Part shown: positions 1-11,909 of the stretch, one piece after another
Position numbering within the stretch: the first letter of the stretch is position 1
Layout: each line of letters starts with the position of its first letter
NCBI GenBank assembly: GCA_029224185.1
Contig: CM055196.1
Coordinates: 6,489,034-6,553,033 of the forward strand
Reading direction: 5' to 3'
Source of the DNA: Karalla daura
Taxonomy: Eukaryota; Chordata; Actinopteri; Chaetodontiformes; Leiognathidae
Length of the DNA stretch: 64,000 nucleotides
Program-made: the position numbers and the translations under genes
Notes under the pieces: generated by a model
Database searches by the model: none
What the model was told of the DNA's origin: nothing
What the model saw: the letters and a program-made list of their open reading frames with translations, nothing else

Positions 1-166
1 GTTCAATCAGTTGCATCATTACTTTTTCTATTTAGGGTGATATCGGTGAGGCAGAGAAAGTGGTAGGAAAATGATGATTGATCTATTATTTTACAGCGTT
101 AAAGCTATCGCTGTATCTTTGCAGAAAATCATATTTTGTTTACCCACACTCTGTGTTACGTATTAC

Positions 167-3100
167 CTGTGCCACTGGTTGCCAAGAAAAAAGAAGATTC
201 AGAAGCTCCTGACATGACCCTGACTGGAACATGCCACAGATTACTAAAAAATAAAAGAAAATAAATAAGAGCAGGTAAGTATAGGCCCATCATGCTCACT
301 ATTAGTACTGTGCTTCTGTAGCAGGTGCATGACACAGGTGAGACGACAACCTGAAAAAAAAGTCTTAAACAAAAGGTGAATGAGGCACAGTGAGCTGTGA
401 ATGGAGCACGCAATTTAACACAGAGCTCCAGAGCTGTTACAACAACTTCGAACATTGTCAGGCTAAATTGCTGTGCAGCTCACCGTGGCAGTGTTACAGA
501 ACACGTAGTTACAAAACAATGTTCCAAAACACTTCAGTTGGCCAAAAGCATAATCTGTTGAAGTGATTTCATACAGGTCTGGCAGAGAAACTAGGTGGCA
601 CTAATGCAAAAACAATAACTGGGTTTTTCGATCTTAAACAAACGCGAGAGCACGGCCAATCGTCCTACTAGTGACAGCTACCCTCAGAGGGAGACACGCT
701 GTGGAGCAATCAGATCGCATTTTCGACACGCGTCACATCGATGTTCAAGAGGTACATACCTGGACTCACACGAGTCATTGAGCAAGAAGTGCTTCTGCCT
801 GATCTCCCCATCAGTCGTGTTGATGGTGATAAGGGGAAAGCCACTTTGATTGGTCCAGGTGTGCATCATCGTGGCAACACTGGTTTTACCCCCATCCTCA
901 TCTACAGCCTGAAATCATGGCGCAATATACATCATGTTCACATGATGATCAAAATATCACAATGACTTTGCTGTGGGTGTGTGTGTGTGAGAGCAAAACA
1001 TTTACCTTTTGTATACAATTCCAGATATCACTCTGTTCAGTATTTTTGTAACTGAAGTGTGACAGGTACATCTGAAACCAAAGAACACAAGGAATGAGAG
1101 CAAGAAATGTCATTATTAACACTAATGTCTTTAGAGCTATTATGGACTGTCTGCTAGTTATCACTCAAAGGGAGATAAGCTCACTTTAAAAAGCTCACAT
1201 ATATACAGTTCTGAGCCTATAGCTGTCATGTGCTGTCATGCAAGTCAAAAAAAGATTCCCATAACTTCCAACTGGTGGGAGCGACCAACTTATATGCTGT
1301 GAGTGCAGTTACCTGCTGCAAAGTTAAGATACCGCCTGCCTATTAGTCTCAAATGAGTGCAACTCATAAGATCGTTTAGGTGGTGCTGAAGTGGAAAACA
1401 ACAACACATTTTTCACAACCATGTATTGAGCCCCACGTTAAGTGGCTTGTGTTCTTTCCAGGGTGAAAAAAAAAAGAGCGTGCAACACATTGGCCTGGCT
1501 TGACCCGCGTGTTTCAGAGAAGTCCCAGCGTAATCAGAGCCTGTTAATATGCAACTGGTTAACCAGTGAGTCATCAGGCCAAATGCTCTGCCGGAGCTGA
1601 GGTTTCATGGCGTTGTGCATGTACCCAGTATCTGGTAACATTTATGTGATTTTTTTTTTCACTTTTCTTACCCTCAATTAAGACATTAAATTAGAAGACA
1701 CTGCCGTGGGCAGTATGCTTCCACACCCATGTTTTACGTCACATCATATGGTGATGCACCAGGTCATTAAGAGGATACATCTTAACAGACAAAAAAAAGA
1801 AGAAGAGAAGAGCTTTATAGCTTGAGGATACTGAACTTGATTTGTCCTTTTATGAACACCAAGTATGGTGTCAGGAGTTGCATTTGTTTTGGCTCTAAGG
1901 GACACTCTTTATGAAGACTAAAGCACGATTTCAGCACATTAGTGTGAGGTTAAATGACATTGCTTACTTTGATCCCTTTGTGAAAAACACTTTCTCCCAC
2001 TGTGTCTGCCAGCATCCTCAGCACAGTTGCCCCCTACAACACCAAATGACAAACATCTCTTAATATTCACAGTGTACCGATATGTCACAAGGGGAGAGGC
2101 ACAGTCTTGACTCGTTTGACTCTCTACCTTGCTGTAGGCTATAGCATCAAACATGATATTGATCTCAAATAATGTCTGCACGTGCTCCTTTGGAGGACTC
2201 ATGGGATGGGACGAGGAGAAAACGTCTCGATATAATGCTGTGGTGTAGTCATTCATGACCATTATTTCTTTCTGAGGAAAACAGAGACAGGACCATAGGT
2301 TGCATGGCTCGGGATGAATGAAGATACAACGATGCGAGCTGCGCACACATGAACTGAGGTCACCATATTAAACGTGGGGTCAATGTCGTCCAGCATGTAG
2401 GATGTCATGTAGGTGGCAAAGCCCTCGTTCAGCCAGATATCATTCCACCATTTCATGGTCACCAGATTCCCAAACCACTACCGATGGAAAGAGAAGACGT
2501 GAATGGCAACAACGGGCAGCAGTGTCGCTTATCTCTTTTACAAAATGTTGCAGGATGCTGCGAGATGAATCGATTCATCAGTGAGATGACTGAACGCAAG
2601 CGAGAGCAGCACATTTTGATCTAACATCATCTAGTTGCTTTCACACAAAAAGACGTTCCCTCCTCTAACCTGGTGTGCCACCTCGTGTGCAACGACGGAG
2701 GCAATAAATTCCTTTTGCGTCAGCATGGACTTTCCTTCCACATAGAGCAGGCCTTCCTCCTGGTACGTAATCAGTCCCCAGTTTTCCATGGCCATTTGAT
2801 AAAGCTCTGGAAGAGCTATATGATCTGGAGGAATCAGTACATCAGTATTTGAAAATGCGTTCAGATTACGGCTCATGCTCAACAAGGTGTGAACACCCCG
2901 GAGAGGCCCGTCTGAGCGCAAACACAAGCACGCAGAATCTCTCATAGATCAACACATCAACCATTTACGTGAGTCTTACCCAGCGATTTCTGCTGGTAAT
3001 CTATTTCCAAATAATTCTCAAAGAGCTTGACGATCTTTCCCGCGATGCTGGCTGCATACTGAGTGTAGCCCGCTGCAGTGACCTCAGGACGAGCAAAGAT

Positions 3101-5435
3101 CTGGCGGGGCAAAACATCAGAGTTACAGAAGTGGTCGGATTCTTTCGTTTTTTCACTTGAACATTTCGTGAGGCTGCGTCGAGAATCGGCAGAATGACAC
3201 GGGATGGGTTATCTGCCTCAACAAAAAAAACAATAAAATCTGGTCAGGAGAGGTTATTTTATCAGAATGGATCAATTGTGGCGCATTGTGCTGAATGGCG
3301 CCATGGTTGTGCTGAGCGTCACGGCGAGCTCTTCAATCTTCCTCCGACAGGAGCACACATACTTTAATGTCCACGCGCTCGTGTGTCGAGGCGATTGATG
3401 TGAACTCTGAAACCGCGAAGGCAAACAAGTATGTTGACATCTTCGGTGTTGGATGAAAAGAAGTATACTGCCAGTCATCGTCTATGATACCAGAGTCTGA
3501 GAAAGTGAGACAGAAGTATAAGGAGAGATGTGTTTTACTCTAGTATCGCTCTTCATGTGTTGTCTGAAACCAGACTATAAACAGCTGGGAGACACAGTCA
3601 AGTTACTTTATTTTATTGTTTCGTTGTTTTTCTTTACCTGACTTTCCCGCATTTCCCAGAGCCACAGTTCCTTGCCTGTGGACGATGGTGACATTGAACA
3701 CGGCCTTCATCTCTGGCTCATCGAAGCAAGGGAACACTCTCCTGGCGCCCCGCGGCTCCATATTTGTGGCGGCAAGAAATCTGTGAGTGGTGACGAAGAC
3801 AGCTTTTTGTGACATCGGGTGGGATGAGTGAGCACGATGCGTCTCAATAAACGGATTGATCGCAGAGATTAGTCCTGCAGTTGCCTCAAACATGAAGCTT
3901 TCCTTTGAGTGAAATTGGACATGCTCCCCCTCTCGATCTGGAGCGCTACACGGCACGGGTTTTATTTTCAGTTTTTCAGTTAGGCCACAATAAGACAGTC
4001 AGAAAAAAGCAAACTGAATATAATCCAGAAAGGTTTCCGTATCGATTAGTTTTGATCCGTTCCTATCCCCAAGAGTAGTCTCATTCTCTGTCAGCCTATT
4101 TGCAACTGACTGGAGCGATTTTCTCTTGAGCCTGGTACAAAAGGTTCATAGAGGAATCACCTGCTTTTTCTCCAAGCTGCATGTGTGAACCTGGCCGACC
4201 CATCGTGTAAAAGCTAGCTTGTTAAACCACGGTGACTCAGTATTTCTGTTTATACACTTGTTAGATACAAAACACGACTTCTCCCCGGGGATCGATGAAG
4301 TATCTCTCATTCTGAGTAGGGCTGGTGGGCGTGGAGGCTTTGGAGTTCTGCAAGGTTTGCTGCTAAGTAATTAGAGAACAAAACAAAACTTTATCGGTGA
4401 GTCATCCGCAAGGAGGGACTGAAACAACATCAGTCCGTATGACAGAAAAAATGCAGTTGGGAGACTTTTTTGACCAGATCGGATCAAGCCTGACGACTAA
4501 AGCTGGACAACACAACACAAACGTGTGGTTGTCTGACAAAAATGTCATTATTTTACTGCCATCACTACACAGTAAGTTTGTCCTTGGAGAGACTTCACTG
4601 TTCCAAAAGGTGGTACAGGTGGATGAATAGCTCAAGGATATGATGAGCCTGGATTTTCTAATTGGGTGTCCTGCATTGGTATCCTGATGAGATATCTGCC
4701 AAAACGTACTTGTTTACCTTTTAGTTAAAATGCATGCCGACACAGTACTTAAACCACAATCACAAATTCTGAACAGTGATGTTAAAACCACTGATTTTGA
4801 AGTTTTTCCTCCATCTTTTTAACTTACCTGACTGTAGTGTGTTCGCTTTCATTTACCGGTTTACCCTCAGCGTATGCGTTTAAGAACATCCCTTGTAAAC
4901 CGTCTCCCGTGTTGCCCTTAAAAGCTAGAAACAAACTGTATTGTTCCCCTGCCTCCAGGGTCTCCCTCAGCTGTACCTCCAGGAAGTCACTCTCGTCCTT
5001 GTGGTGTTTCAGTCCGTACACCCCTATCCTCCTGTTGTGCCTGGTGCTCATCACCGCCGGCTCAGAAACGTTCAGCTCTAGGCTGTTGAGGTAGATGCTG
5101 CGCGTGGCCCGGATGCAGTGGAGGTGAACGGTAGAGTTTCCCGTGAAGAACTGGATCTGCTCGGGGACGCTGGCGTTGGCCCCGTCCCCTGTGTACCGGG
5201 CGTAGAAGTGAGGCTGCAGGTGGACCCTGTAGCTGTGGGGGACGAGGTCCCCGGGAAGCCGCGGGACGGTGGTCCCCGTCCCCGTGGGCCAGACGGCTGG
5301 ACAGGAGCTGTGGATCACCGTGGAGGTCCTGGGCTTGCGCAGCATGATCACCGTGATGATGACAATGGTTGCACCCACGGCCAGGATGGTGAAGGCGGAG
5401 GCGGTGGCCTTGGATGTGAAACAGCCTCTGGGCAT
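167..5435 (-). CDS. M1 zinc aminopeptidase, aminopeptidase N/laeverin-like (3' end beyond window)
   Basis: Membrane ectopeptidase that removes N-terminal residues from peptides outside the cell. Exons in transcription order: 5435-4828, 3780-3638, 3496-3363, 3100-2980, 2824-2670, 2477-2364, 2271-2128, 2033-1968, 1071-1006, 908-760, 243-167; phases join to 592 open residues. Seen: a short cytoplasmic N-terminus, one membrane segment at about residues 13-33 (type II), several N-glycosylation sequons, the zinc motif HEVAH (382-386) with WFGNLVTMKWWNDIWLNE following, so the third ligand is Glu405, and the catalytic Tyr471 in FDAIAYSK. The usual GAMEN substrate motif reads MAMEN (Met346 for Gly). 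The zinc motif is split by an intron right after HEVAHQ. Human aminopeptidase N is about 967 residues, so roughly 370 residues lie left of the window. The IALP before the motif and a non-Gly first residue recall laeverin (LVRN); other stretches resemble ANPEP. Family certain, orthologue not. A TATA-like TATTTATA on the minus strand near 5698 could serve as promoter. Confidence 0.9.
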
Positions 5436-5735
5436 GGTGGCTGCCTCTCCGAGTGGGTCCTGAAGATCCCGTTGCTTGGCAGAGTCTGATTATCCCTGAG
5501 CTCGAGTGCCTCTGGTCTCCTCTGACGGATCCGTCCACATGAAAATAAGCTCCCTCCCATAAACAGGGCTTGGCTTTTGCTTTTTTTTTTTTTGCAATTG
5601 AAGGTCTGTAGCTGGATGAAGCATCAACTTGGACACAGCTATGATACCACGCAATAAGTGACAGCGTGAGTGACAGCCTGCTCGCTCGCTTTGTTGTATA
5701 AATAATCAGATTGTGCTCCAAAACATCTGGAGCCC

Positions 5736-8683
5736 GTTACTGTGGTCAGGAGTTAGGTAAAGCTCAAGGAACATTTTATCCTCACGCTGCCCCAACCAAT
5801 CCCATACACACACACACACACACACACTCACACACGCTCCCTCTCTCAGTTCCTTTCTATGACTGTGGCATGCACATCCCACACCATCATAACCACATGC
5901 GTCTCTGGACGCAAGAGCTCCTGGAGAAGACACTCCCTCTGAAGGACACGACATCCGAGGGCATCCAGGGGCACGGGGTGCAGCTTCCCCACAAGGTGAA
6001 GCCTCCCAAGGGGCGCCACGCTCCCGCAGACGCTTATCGAGGCAGGTCCTGCGCGACTGATGGACTGTTGTCAATGAGAAGCATATGGAGGGAGCGGAGC
6101 CGAGTGGGCTGGATCGGAGCGGGGAGGAAGAGAGCAGCAGAACGGAGTGATTTGGACGATCACGGCATCGCCTGGAAAGCCCCAACCTCTGGGAATTCTG
6201 ACCACCATGACCACCAAACACACACACACGCACAGTATGCACACGCACGCACACACACACACAAACAGAAATTCCTCACCTCACGAGAGGAAACACGGGG
6301 AGACAAATAGGCAAAGCGGGAAGGGTGAGAGGCAAGGGGGGCCAGAGTGGGGCGCGGAGCAGGTCATTAGCACTGAGAACACGTGTCCGTGCTCCACGGC
6401 GGACGGGATTCAACCAGCTGCTGAAAACACCACGGCGATACGGGCATGAAGGCCAGACCGCAGCCAGGTAGAGGAGGGGGGGGGGGCAAATGAAAAGCCC
6501 CGGGACGATTCCGGGGCCATTGCATCGTGCGGGGAACAGAAGCGGCTGTGGGCCGCGTATGCAACATCTGTGTGCAGGTCGAGGGCCGCTTTCCAGGGGG
6601 GGGGGGATCATTCTTTGGGAAGCAGGTGTGCGAGCCCTTGGCCTCCATCGTCTGCCGATCTGTTGTTAATCGCGTTTCGAAATTTATGATTCTCGTCTCG
6701 TCTCGACGTCTTCCGCGTATCCAGGTTCAGGGCAACGGGGTCGGAGGCGCGTTGCTCCGCGATCTCGCCGTCGATTCTAAAACTGGCTGCACTATCTGTT
6801 TTACTCCCACGGGGGAACGGCGGTCATAAATTATTGGGTTTCGGCGATAACTTTTTCCACCCCTGATAGTGCACAGATGAAGGAGGGCGTTAGAGAGGCC
6901 AATGTCCCAATATAAACTTCAAAAAGTACACTTATCACAGAGAAACACTTCGAGATCTGGCATCTGCTTCTTAATTACTTCCTGCCATCAACAAACCATA
7001 ACTAGTCCGCAGTGCCCTTTTTATTTTAGATATTACTCTCTTTTTTCTCTCTAAATGTATATATCATATGTTGACTCCCCTTCCGAAAAAGGTACATCGC
7101 GTTGTTGAAAGTCAGTCAAAATATCACTGAGTTGTCAGACACACATGACCATGCGGACACGGGTTAAAATTGAGAGCACAATTCTTTTATGGGAAAGAGT
7201 GGACACTCGTATTTGTCATGGCAGGATCCAGACGCCACGCATGCGCTGGAGCGTTCGGAGGAGCGCAGACACGTTGGGGGCGCGCGCCTGCTCGCGCTCG
7301 CACCTGGCGCGAAGCACAGACGCCGCGAGGCTCGCGACCGCCGCTTGGGGGACAGCGACCCCTGGCGACCAGAAGGAGGAAGTGCAGAGTCCAGGTCCCA
7401 CGCCGGGGGCCGACGAGGCGAGGGGGAGCGAAGCGGGAGGGTCACGTGCGCGCCATCGAGCGTTTCTGTCCGTCGGTGAAACAGCGTTTCAGAGTTTGGT
7501 CCCTCGCGACGATGACGCTCCTTTACGGCAATGGAAGTGTGCAAGACATAAACAAAGGAAGAATGTTCAAATAAAATGGTTTAAAAGAGCATTAAAAAAA
7601 AAAAAAAACACCTGGTCGTCGAGTCGGTCAGCACGTCCACTCCACCGTCGGATGAGATTATTCTACATTTTTGTAAGATTTTTTTACACAGCGTCCCAGC
7701 TTTTGGCTCATATTTGCTATAGAGGAAACACACGCGATATAAAACAAAAGTAGCATACACAGTCACTACAACACAAAAAGCACTCGTGGAAAATAAGATT
7801 TGGTGTAATCTGGTCCAGGGCTGGAATGGACCCTCCCTCAGCTGCGCCGCATTCTTGGCGGGCTGGGATTAGAATCAGACCAGCTTAAGACTGTCAGCGC
7901 GATTGTGCCAGGCATTTCAGCAGCGTGGCTGCACGGAGGCCGCGCGGAAGCTCGGGCGCTAAGTCGGTTTGAAACGAGGACTTGGTCCTATTGACCGGGG
8001 ATCAAGACTCAGAATCGGTTGGAAATGTCTGTGGAAAGCGGGTCTCGTCCTCGCTGCCATCTGGACCTAGAGAGGGTGGCAAGCGTGAGGATGAGCACAG
8101 CTGAGCTCTGTGACATCTGCAACAATCTCGCGCTAAATATTAAGACTGTACGTTTCCGGAATAAATAGGCAACATTAATATGGGTTACTCCGCAAGAAGA
8201 CTCTTTGAAATTTTGGAAATTGTGATTTGTCTCTACGCTCATCTGTTCAGGCTGAGAAGCCACTCTCATCTAGTTCACTTGTGACGATGCCTGGGCCATT
8301 CATTACCCGGGTAGATAACGCGGACCGATGACAGCGACAGCCCTCTAATGGAAATCAATCTGAGCCAGACAACAAACGGCACTGATCAGAGATAAATGGA
8401 CACACAAAATAAAACAGTTACATTCGGTTAAAAGTCAGTCACTGTACTGGGAACGCACTGTAACCGCTGTCCCCTGATTACGCATCGCAAACAACATGGA
8501 ATCCTTTGATTTAACTTCAAGTCTCAGCTTTTCTTCAAATACGCAGATATGTGCAACTATGCGTCCCTCTGAGAGCATTTTTTTATCAAATGCAGATAAA
8601 ACGTGTGTATAAAAGCAAAAGTATGCCTTTTACAATCAGTGACAAGCTTTTGGGTGTACTTCCTTTTAAAGTCCCACAGCTGC
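5736..8683. other. Intergenic region between aminopeptidase and F-box genes
   Basis: No coding exon could be supported on either strand. It holds CA repeats near 5811-5835 and 6217-6263, G runs at 6476-6486 and near 6596-6607, and a CpG-rich block at about 7200-7510. Part of the right end is expected to be 3' UTR of the F-box gene. The open frames here are GC-driven or repeat-driven and show no family resemblance. Confidence 0.6.
7200..7510. promoter_or_regulatory. Orphan CpG-rich block
   Basis: CpG dinucleotides are dense, with GCGCGC and GCGCTCG strings around 7276-7310, unlike the AT-rich flanks on both sides. It is about 1.8 kb upstream of the aminopeptidase start and beyond the 3' end of the F-box gene. 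Vertebrate CpG blocks often mark promoters, so it may be an alternative aminopeptidase promoter or an unrecognised transcript start. No TATA box or splice-linked reading frame was found to settle this. Confidence 0.35.
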
Positions 8684-10753
8684 CTACCACAGCCAGCTGT
8701 CTAGGTGTTGAATACAGTAGCAGGACTGTTCGAGGATGGCGGACAGCTCCCCGTAACTCTCCTCTCTCCACGTTGGGAGTAGCCTCTCATTGTTGAGCGC
8801 CTGGAGCTTGGGCGTCCCCTCCCTCAGGACGTGATAGAGACACGGCCACCGGCTCTGGATCCGCAGCCTGGTCCGTCTGTCCAGCGTGATGCTGCGGACG
8901 ATCTTCTTGGCTTGGAGCTCGCGCAGGGCGGGAAGCTTCAGAGACGAGAAGACCAGGCCTCGGCTGGGGGACACGTCCAGGAACTCCAGCGACTGAGACT
9001 CCAGAGTGTACGAGATGCCCAGGCTCCGCATCGGCACCAGGATTTGTAGAGTCAAGGACTTCAGGTTGGGCAGGGATTTGGTTAGGTTTTGCAGAGTCGA
9101 GGGAGTCACTCCCTTGAAGACCCAGAAATACTTGAGCTCGAGGACTCTGAGCTGCTGGAACTGGGTGAGCAGCGACACGGACACGTCTGACCAGTCAAAG
9201 TGAAGCCGCATCTTGGTGATGCGCGGGCAGCTGTGGGTGAGTTTGGTCAGCAGCTCCTGGAAACTGGCCAACTGTGAAAGCAAAGCGAAAAAGGCCTTTA
9301 AAGTGTTTTCTGCGTGGTCTTTACAACATTGTGTTCCAAAGCTCCAAACACACAAAACTGTGAGGTCAAAGAAAGATAGCATGGAGGTGGTACAGATGGC
9401 ATATAACATAGACTGAATGACCCATCACTGTATTGAGCTACCTTAGACTAGGTTATTTAAGAAGAATGACCAAGGTGTGGTTGTGCAATATGCACTGTCT
9501 GCTCACTCAAGCAGGTCAGTGGTTAAAGTCCCAGTTGGACTGAGGGCCCATCTGTGTGGAGTTTGAAAGGTCTTTCCGTGTGCTCCACGTACTCAAAAAC
9601 ATGCATGTTTTGGTTGGAAAGAGACTCAAAGTCGCCCCTAGGTGTAAGTGTGAAATGATAGCAAGATAATCAGATACAGAACTGATGAGGATGCACCAGG
9701 CTGGTTTTATGTAAACATCTGTTTGATTGGGTACACATGTGAAAAAAAGAGAGTGAGTAAGCAGATTGTTATAGTTTCAACGTCGCGATATCAGGGTCCA
9801 CTCCCCTTCTAGGGAAGTAAACAAACAGCTGATCTATGCAGAAAGGGAAAAAAACACAGTTTGAGGTGATTCAGATACTGCCTGTTGCAACAGGAGCTAT
9901 GAATCTGCCTAAAGCAGCATTCCTCCATGAATCCATCCATCATTTACCTCTGGTGCATTAAAGGGCACACAAACCATATTCCCACCTCACAATATATTGT
10001 CCAACTGACCTAAACATGCATGATTTTGGTCTGTGGGGAAAGTGGAGTATCTCAAAAAAACACTCGCAAACCCCACATAGAAAGGCCCTCACTCCTACCG
10101 AAATACTAACTAGGCACGTGAGCGACCCATCAATCCACTTGGTGTTGCCCCCTGGTGCAAAAGTCAAATCAGTCGATCAAAACAACAACCTGGTCCATCT
10201 TGGTGATGCTCTCCTGGTGCGAACTGGAGCTGGGGTGAACTCTGAGGTCCAGCGGCTCGAGCAGAGTGAACGTCCAGCTCAGGTCCAGGTGGCTGAGGTC
10301 TCGGCAGTGGACGTTATCCAGCAGGTGACTCAGTAACTCCGCCCACTTGTTGCAGCGGTCGCCCAGGTCGAAGCTGGCCTTCAGCGTCAGCAGGCTGGCC
10401 CGGCGGGAGATGAGGTGGTGGGTGTAATGGTGGACCCAGGACTTCCACCTCTCGAACTCACGGTTGGACACGAGCAGGCCCTCCTGACCCAGGTGGAAGA
10501 CGCCGCGGCGGGAATAGTCCGCCACCCGCCACAGCTTCCAGGAGCGCACGATGCAGCTCCAGCTCAGGCAAACCAGGGCACAGCTGCATTTATCCACCTC
10601 GTTCAGGAAGGAGAAGACGTGCAGCTGGCACTCCACCGGCAGCAGGTTGAAGGGAAAGTAATCCTCCGCCGTTTTCCGCCGGCTGCTTACGGGGACCAGG
10701 GGCCTTTTTCGTGGCGACATGATGACGGAGGAAGAGATGAGGCTGGTGGTCAT
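8684..10753 (-). CDS. F-box protein with leucine-rich C-terminal half
   Basis: Probable substrate-recognition subunit of an SCF (SKP1-cullin1-F-box) ubiquitin ligase. Two coding exons, 10753-10190 and 9271-8684, join in phase 0 across a 918-bp intron to give 383 residues ending in TAG. Seen: an F-box at about residues 33-77 (FPFNLLPVECQLHVFSFL... then CALVCLSW and KLWR, the hallmark pattern), and a C-terminal half with repeated leucine-rich segments such as LRVLELKYF, LPNLKSLTLQIL and LEFLDVS. The start ATG at 10753 has a good context (CCACCAATGA) and an in-frame TGA 12 bases upstream, so it is the first usable start. I do not recognise the exact family member: it does not match FBXL3, FBXL8 or FBXO39 as I know them. 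The substrate is unknown. Confidence 0.85.
9505..9660 (+). repeat. Degenerate dispersed repeat copy
   Basis: Inside the F-box gene intron. Matches, from memory, a dispersed repeat common in fish genomes with the phrases TGTGTGGAGTTTG, AAAAACATGCATGTT and CCTAGGTGTAAGTGTG. The copy is diverged and lacks ends. It overlaps in family with the copy near 63.3 kb, which is in the opposite orientation. Confidence 0.55.
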
Positions 10754-11545
10754 TGGTGGAGGTCAGAATCTCCACCTGGTGGTCTTGTGATCTGGCTCAG
10801 TCATAAGTATCCGTGGCCAGATGAAGTCTGGAAGACAGAGGAAGAGAAAACACCTCTTTATTCCTCATTGAACAGGCAGGGAATAAAACATCTAGTCTGT
10901 TTCGTCGTGTGGTGTCATCAATGTGCCCTCCGGCGTAGACAGGGTAATATTAGAATTCACATGACGTGAGGCGGACCCAGACAACTCGGTTAAAGCTTGG
11001 GACTATGTACCACAACAGACATAATGATTTCACTCTTAACTAACCAGTGTGATTAAGACACAATATACAGGATCCTTTTCATAGACAAAGCATCAACTCT
11101 CCATCCAACCTTTACCTTTATCTATTATTATTGTCCACGTCACTGAGAAATGATAACTCCGGATCAGAACTTGGGTGGATACTCTTCAGTTAAACAACTT
11201 TTACAGTCATGCGAGGTGACTTAAAAGAGAAAGCGTTGTTACTGGACGTAATGCAACCTGCAAGGTTTGTCTGTTGCTAACATAACTGGAGATCCGCTCC
11301 CAGTTCCGTTATTTGCTCCTTTGTTTTTACAAACAATCCAGCTGCTGTCGAAGTGACGGGAGGCAAGACACGACTTTAGCAGCTGAGTGTCCGTGCTCAT
11401 CTTTCACCATAATCGAGGTAAAAAAAAAGGAGAGCTGTTGTTACCTTTCGGTAGAAAAGGCTCCTTCTCGTCCTCACTGTCGACGCTGACGAGGTGCTGG
11501 AAGAAATTAGCATCGAGGAGGCACTGCAAATAAAGCTAATTACCG
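10754..11545 (-). promoter_or_regulatory. Probable 5' leader exon, TATA box and uORF of the F-box gene
   Basis: A splice donor (AAAG|GTAAC) ends a candidate exon at 11445. A matching acceptor (TTCCAG|ACTTC) opens the coding exon at 10827, leaving 74 bases of 5' UTR. Upstream on the minus strand lies TATATAAA at 11582-11575, which would place the start near 11545. The leader holds an ATG at 11513 opening a 31-codon frame that runs across the junction and stops before the main ATG, so it would act as an upstream ORF. This is inferred from signals only. Confidence 0.4.
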
Positions 11546-11731
11546 AGCGTCACTGATGACTATGATAAACAGCATTTATATACGATATCACTGCTTCATT
11601 TGCTGTCAACAGCCAATATAAATATATAAATAAATGCCTAAAAGTCTAAATGTAACAGCATTGAGTGAAATCGGCCGCCTAGTTTGATGCCGAACAGCTG
11701 AGCTTTTGTTGTTGTTGTGGCTCGTTTGTGA

Positions 11732-11739
11732 TGACGTCA
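11732..11739. promoter_or_regulatory. Consensus CRE palindrome TGACGTCA
   Basis: A perfect 8-base cAMP response element, extended by symmetric flanks (GATGACGTCATC). It lies about 150 bases upstream of the TATA-like box proposed for the F-box gene. CREB/ATF binding is known for this motif; its use here is inferred. Confidence 0.45.
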
Positions 11740-11806
11740 TCAATGTGCGTTGAGTTAAACGTTTTGTTCGGCGGCGTCGCGCCGTCGGGCGGAGATAAAA
11801 ATCTCC

Positions 11807-11902
11807 TCCTCTTACTGCTTCTACTACTATTACTACTACTACTACTACCTAACAATAACAATAATAATGATGATAATGATAACAATCACAATAATAATAA
11901 TT
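11807..11902 (+). repeat. Trinucleotide-rich simple repeat (CTA/CTC, AAT)
   Basis: Imperfect CTC, CTT and CTA units followed by AAT/AAC/GAT units. It makes long but meaningless serine- or leucine-rich open frames on both strands. Confidence 0.8.
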
Positions 11903-11909
11903 TATCTAT

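Noticed and set aside
1..166. Next downstream exon of the aminopeptidase
   Set aside because: No acceptor followed by a matching reading frame was visible; the next exon is probably beyond the left edge.
1545..1640. Candidate minus-strand exon with frame YMHNAMKPQ
   Set aside because: It lies between peptidase exons but has poor family similarity, and the exon at 1071-1006 (MYLSHFSYKNTEQSDIW) fits the expected segment in phase.
2631..2690. Apparent peptidase ending HEVAHQVRGGNVFL, suggesting loss of the WFG motif
   Set aside because: The frame simply reads through a GT donor. Splicing HEVAHQ to TGG TTT GGG at 2477 restores WFGN in phase, so the active site is intact.
5118..5489. Plus-strand open frame opposite the first peptidase exon
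   Set aside because: Shadow of the coding exon on the other strand, glycine/valine-rich with no recognised domain.
7145..7753. 202-codon plus-strand open frame
   Set aside because: Driven by the CpG-rich block; arginine-rich composition, no splice context and no similarity to known families.
11445..11533. In-frame N-terminal extension of the F-box protein (frame with DANFFQHLVSVDSEDEK)
   Set aside because: After joining to the exon at 10827 this frame meets a TGA before the main ATG, so it cannot extend the protein.
11679..11885. Serine/leucine-rich small protein
   Set aside because: Entirely produced by a trinucleotide simple repeat.
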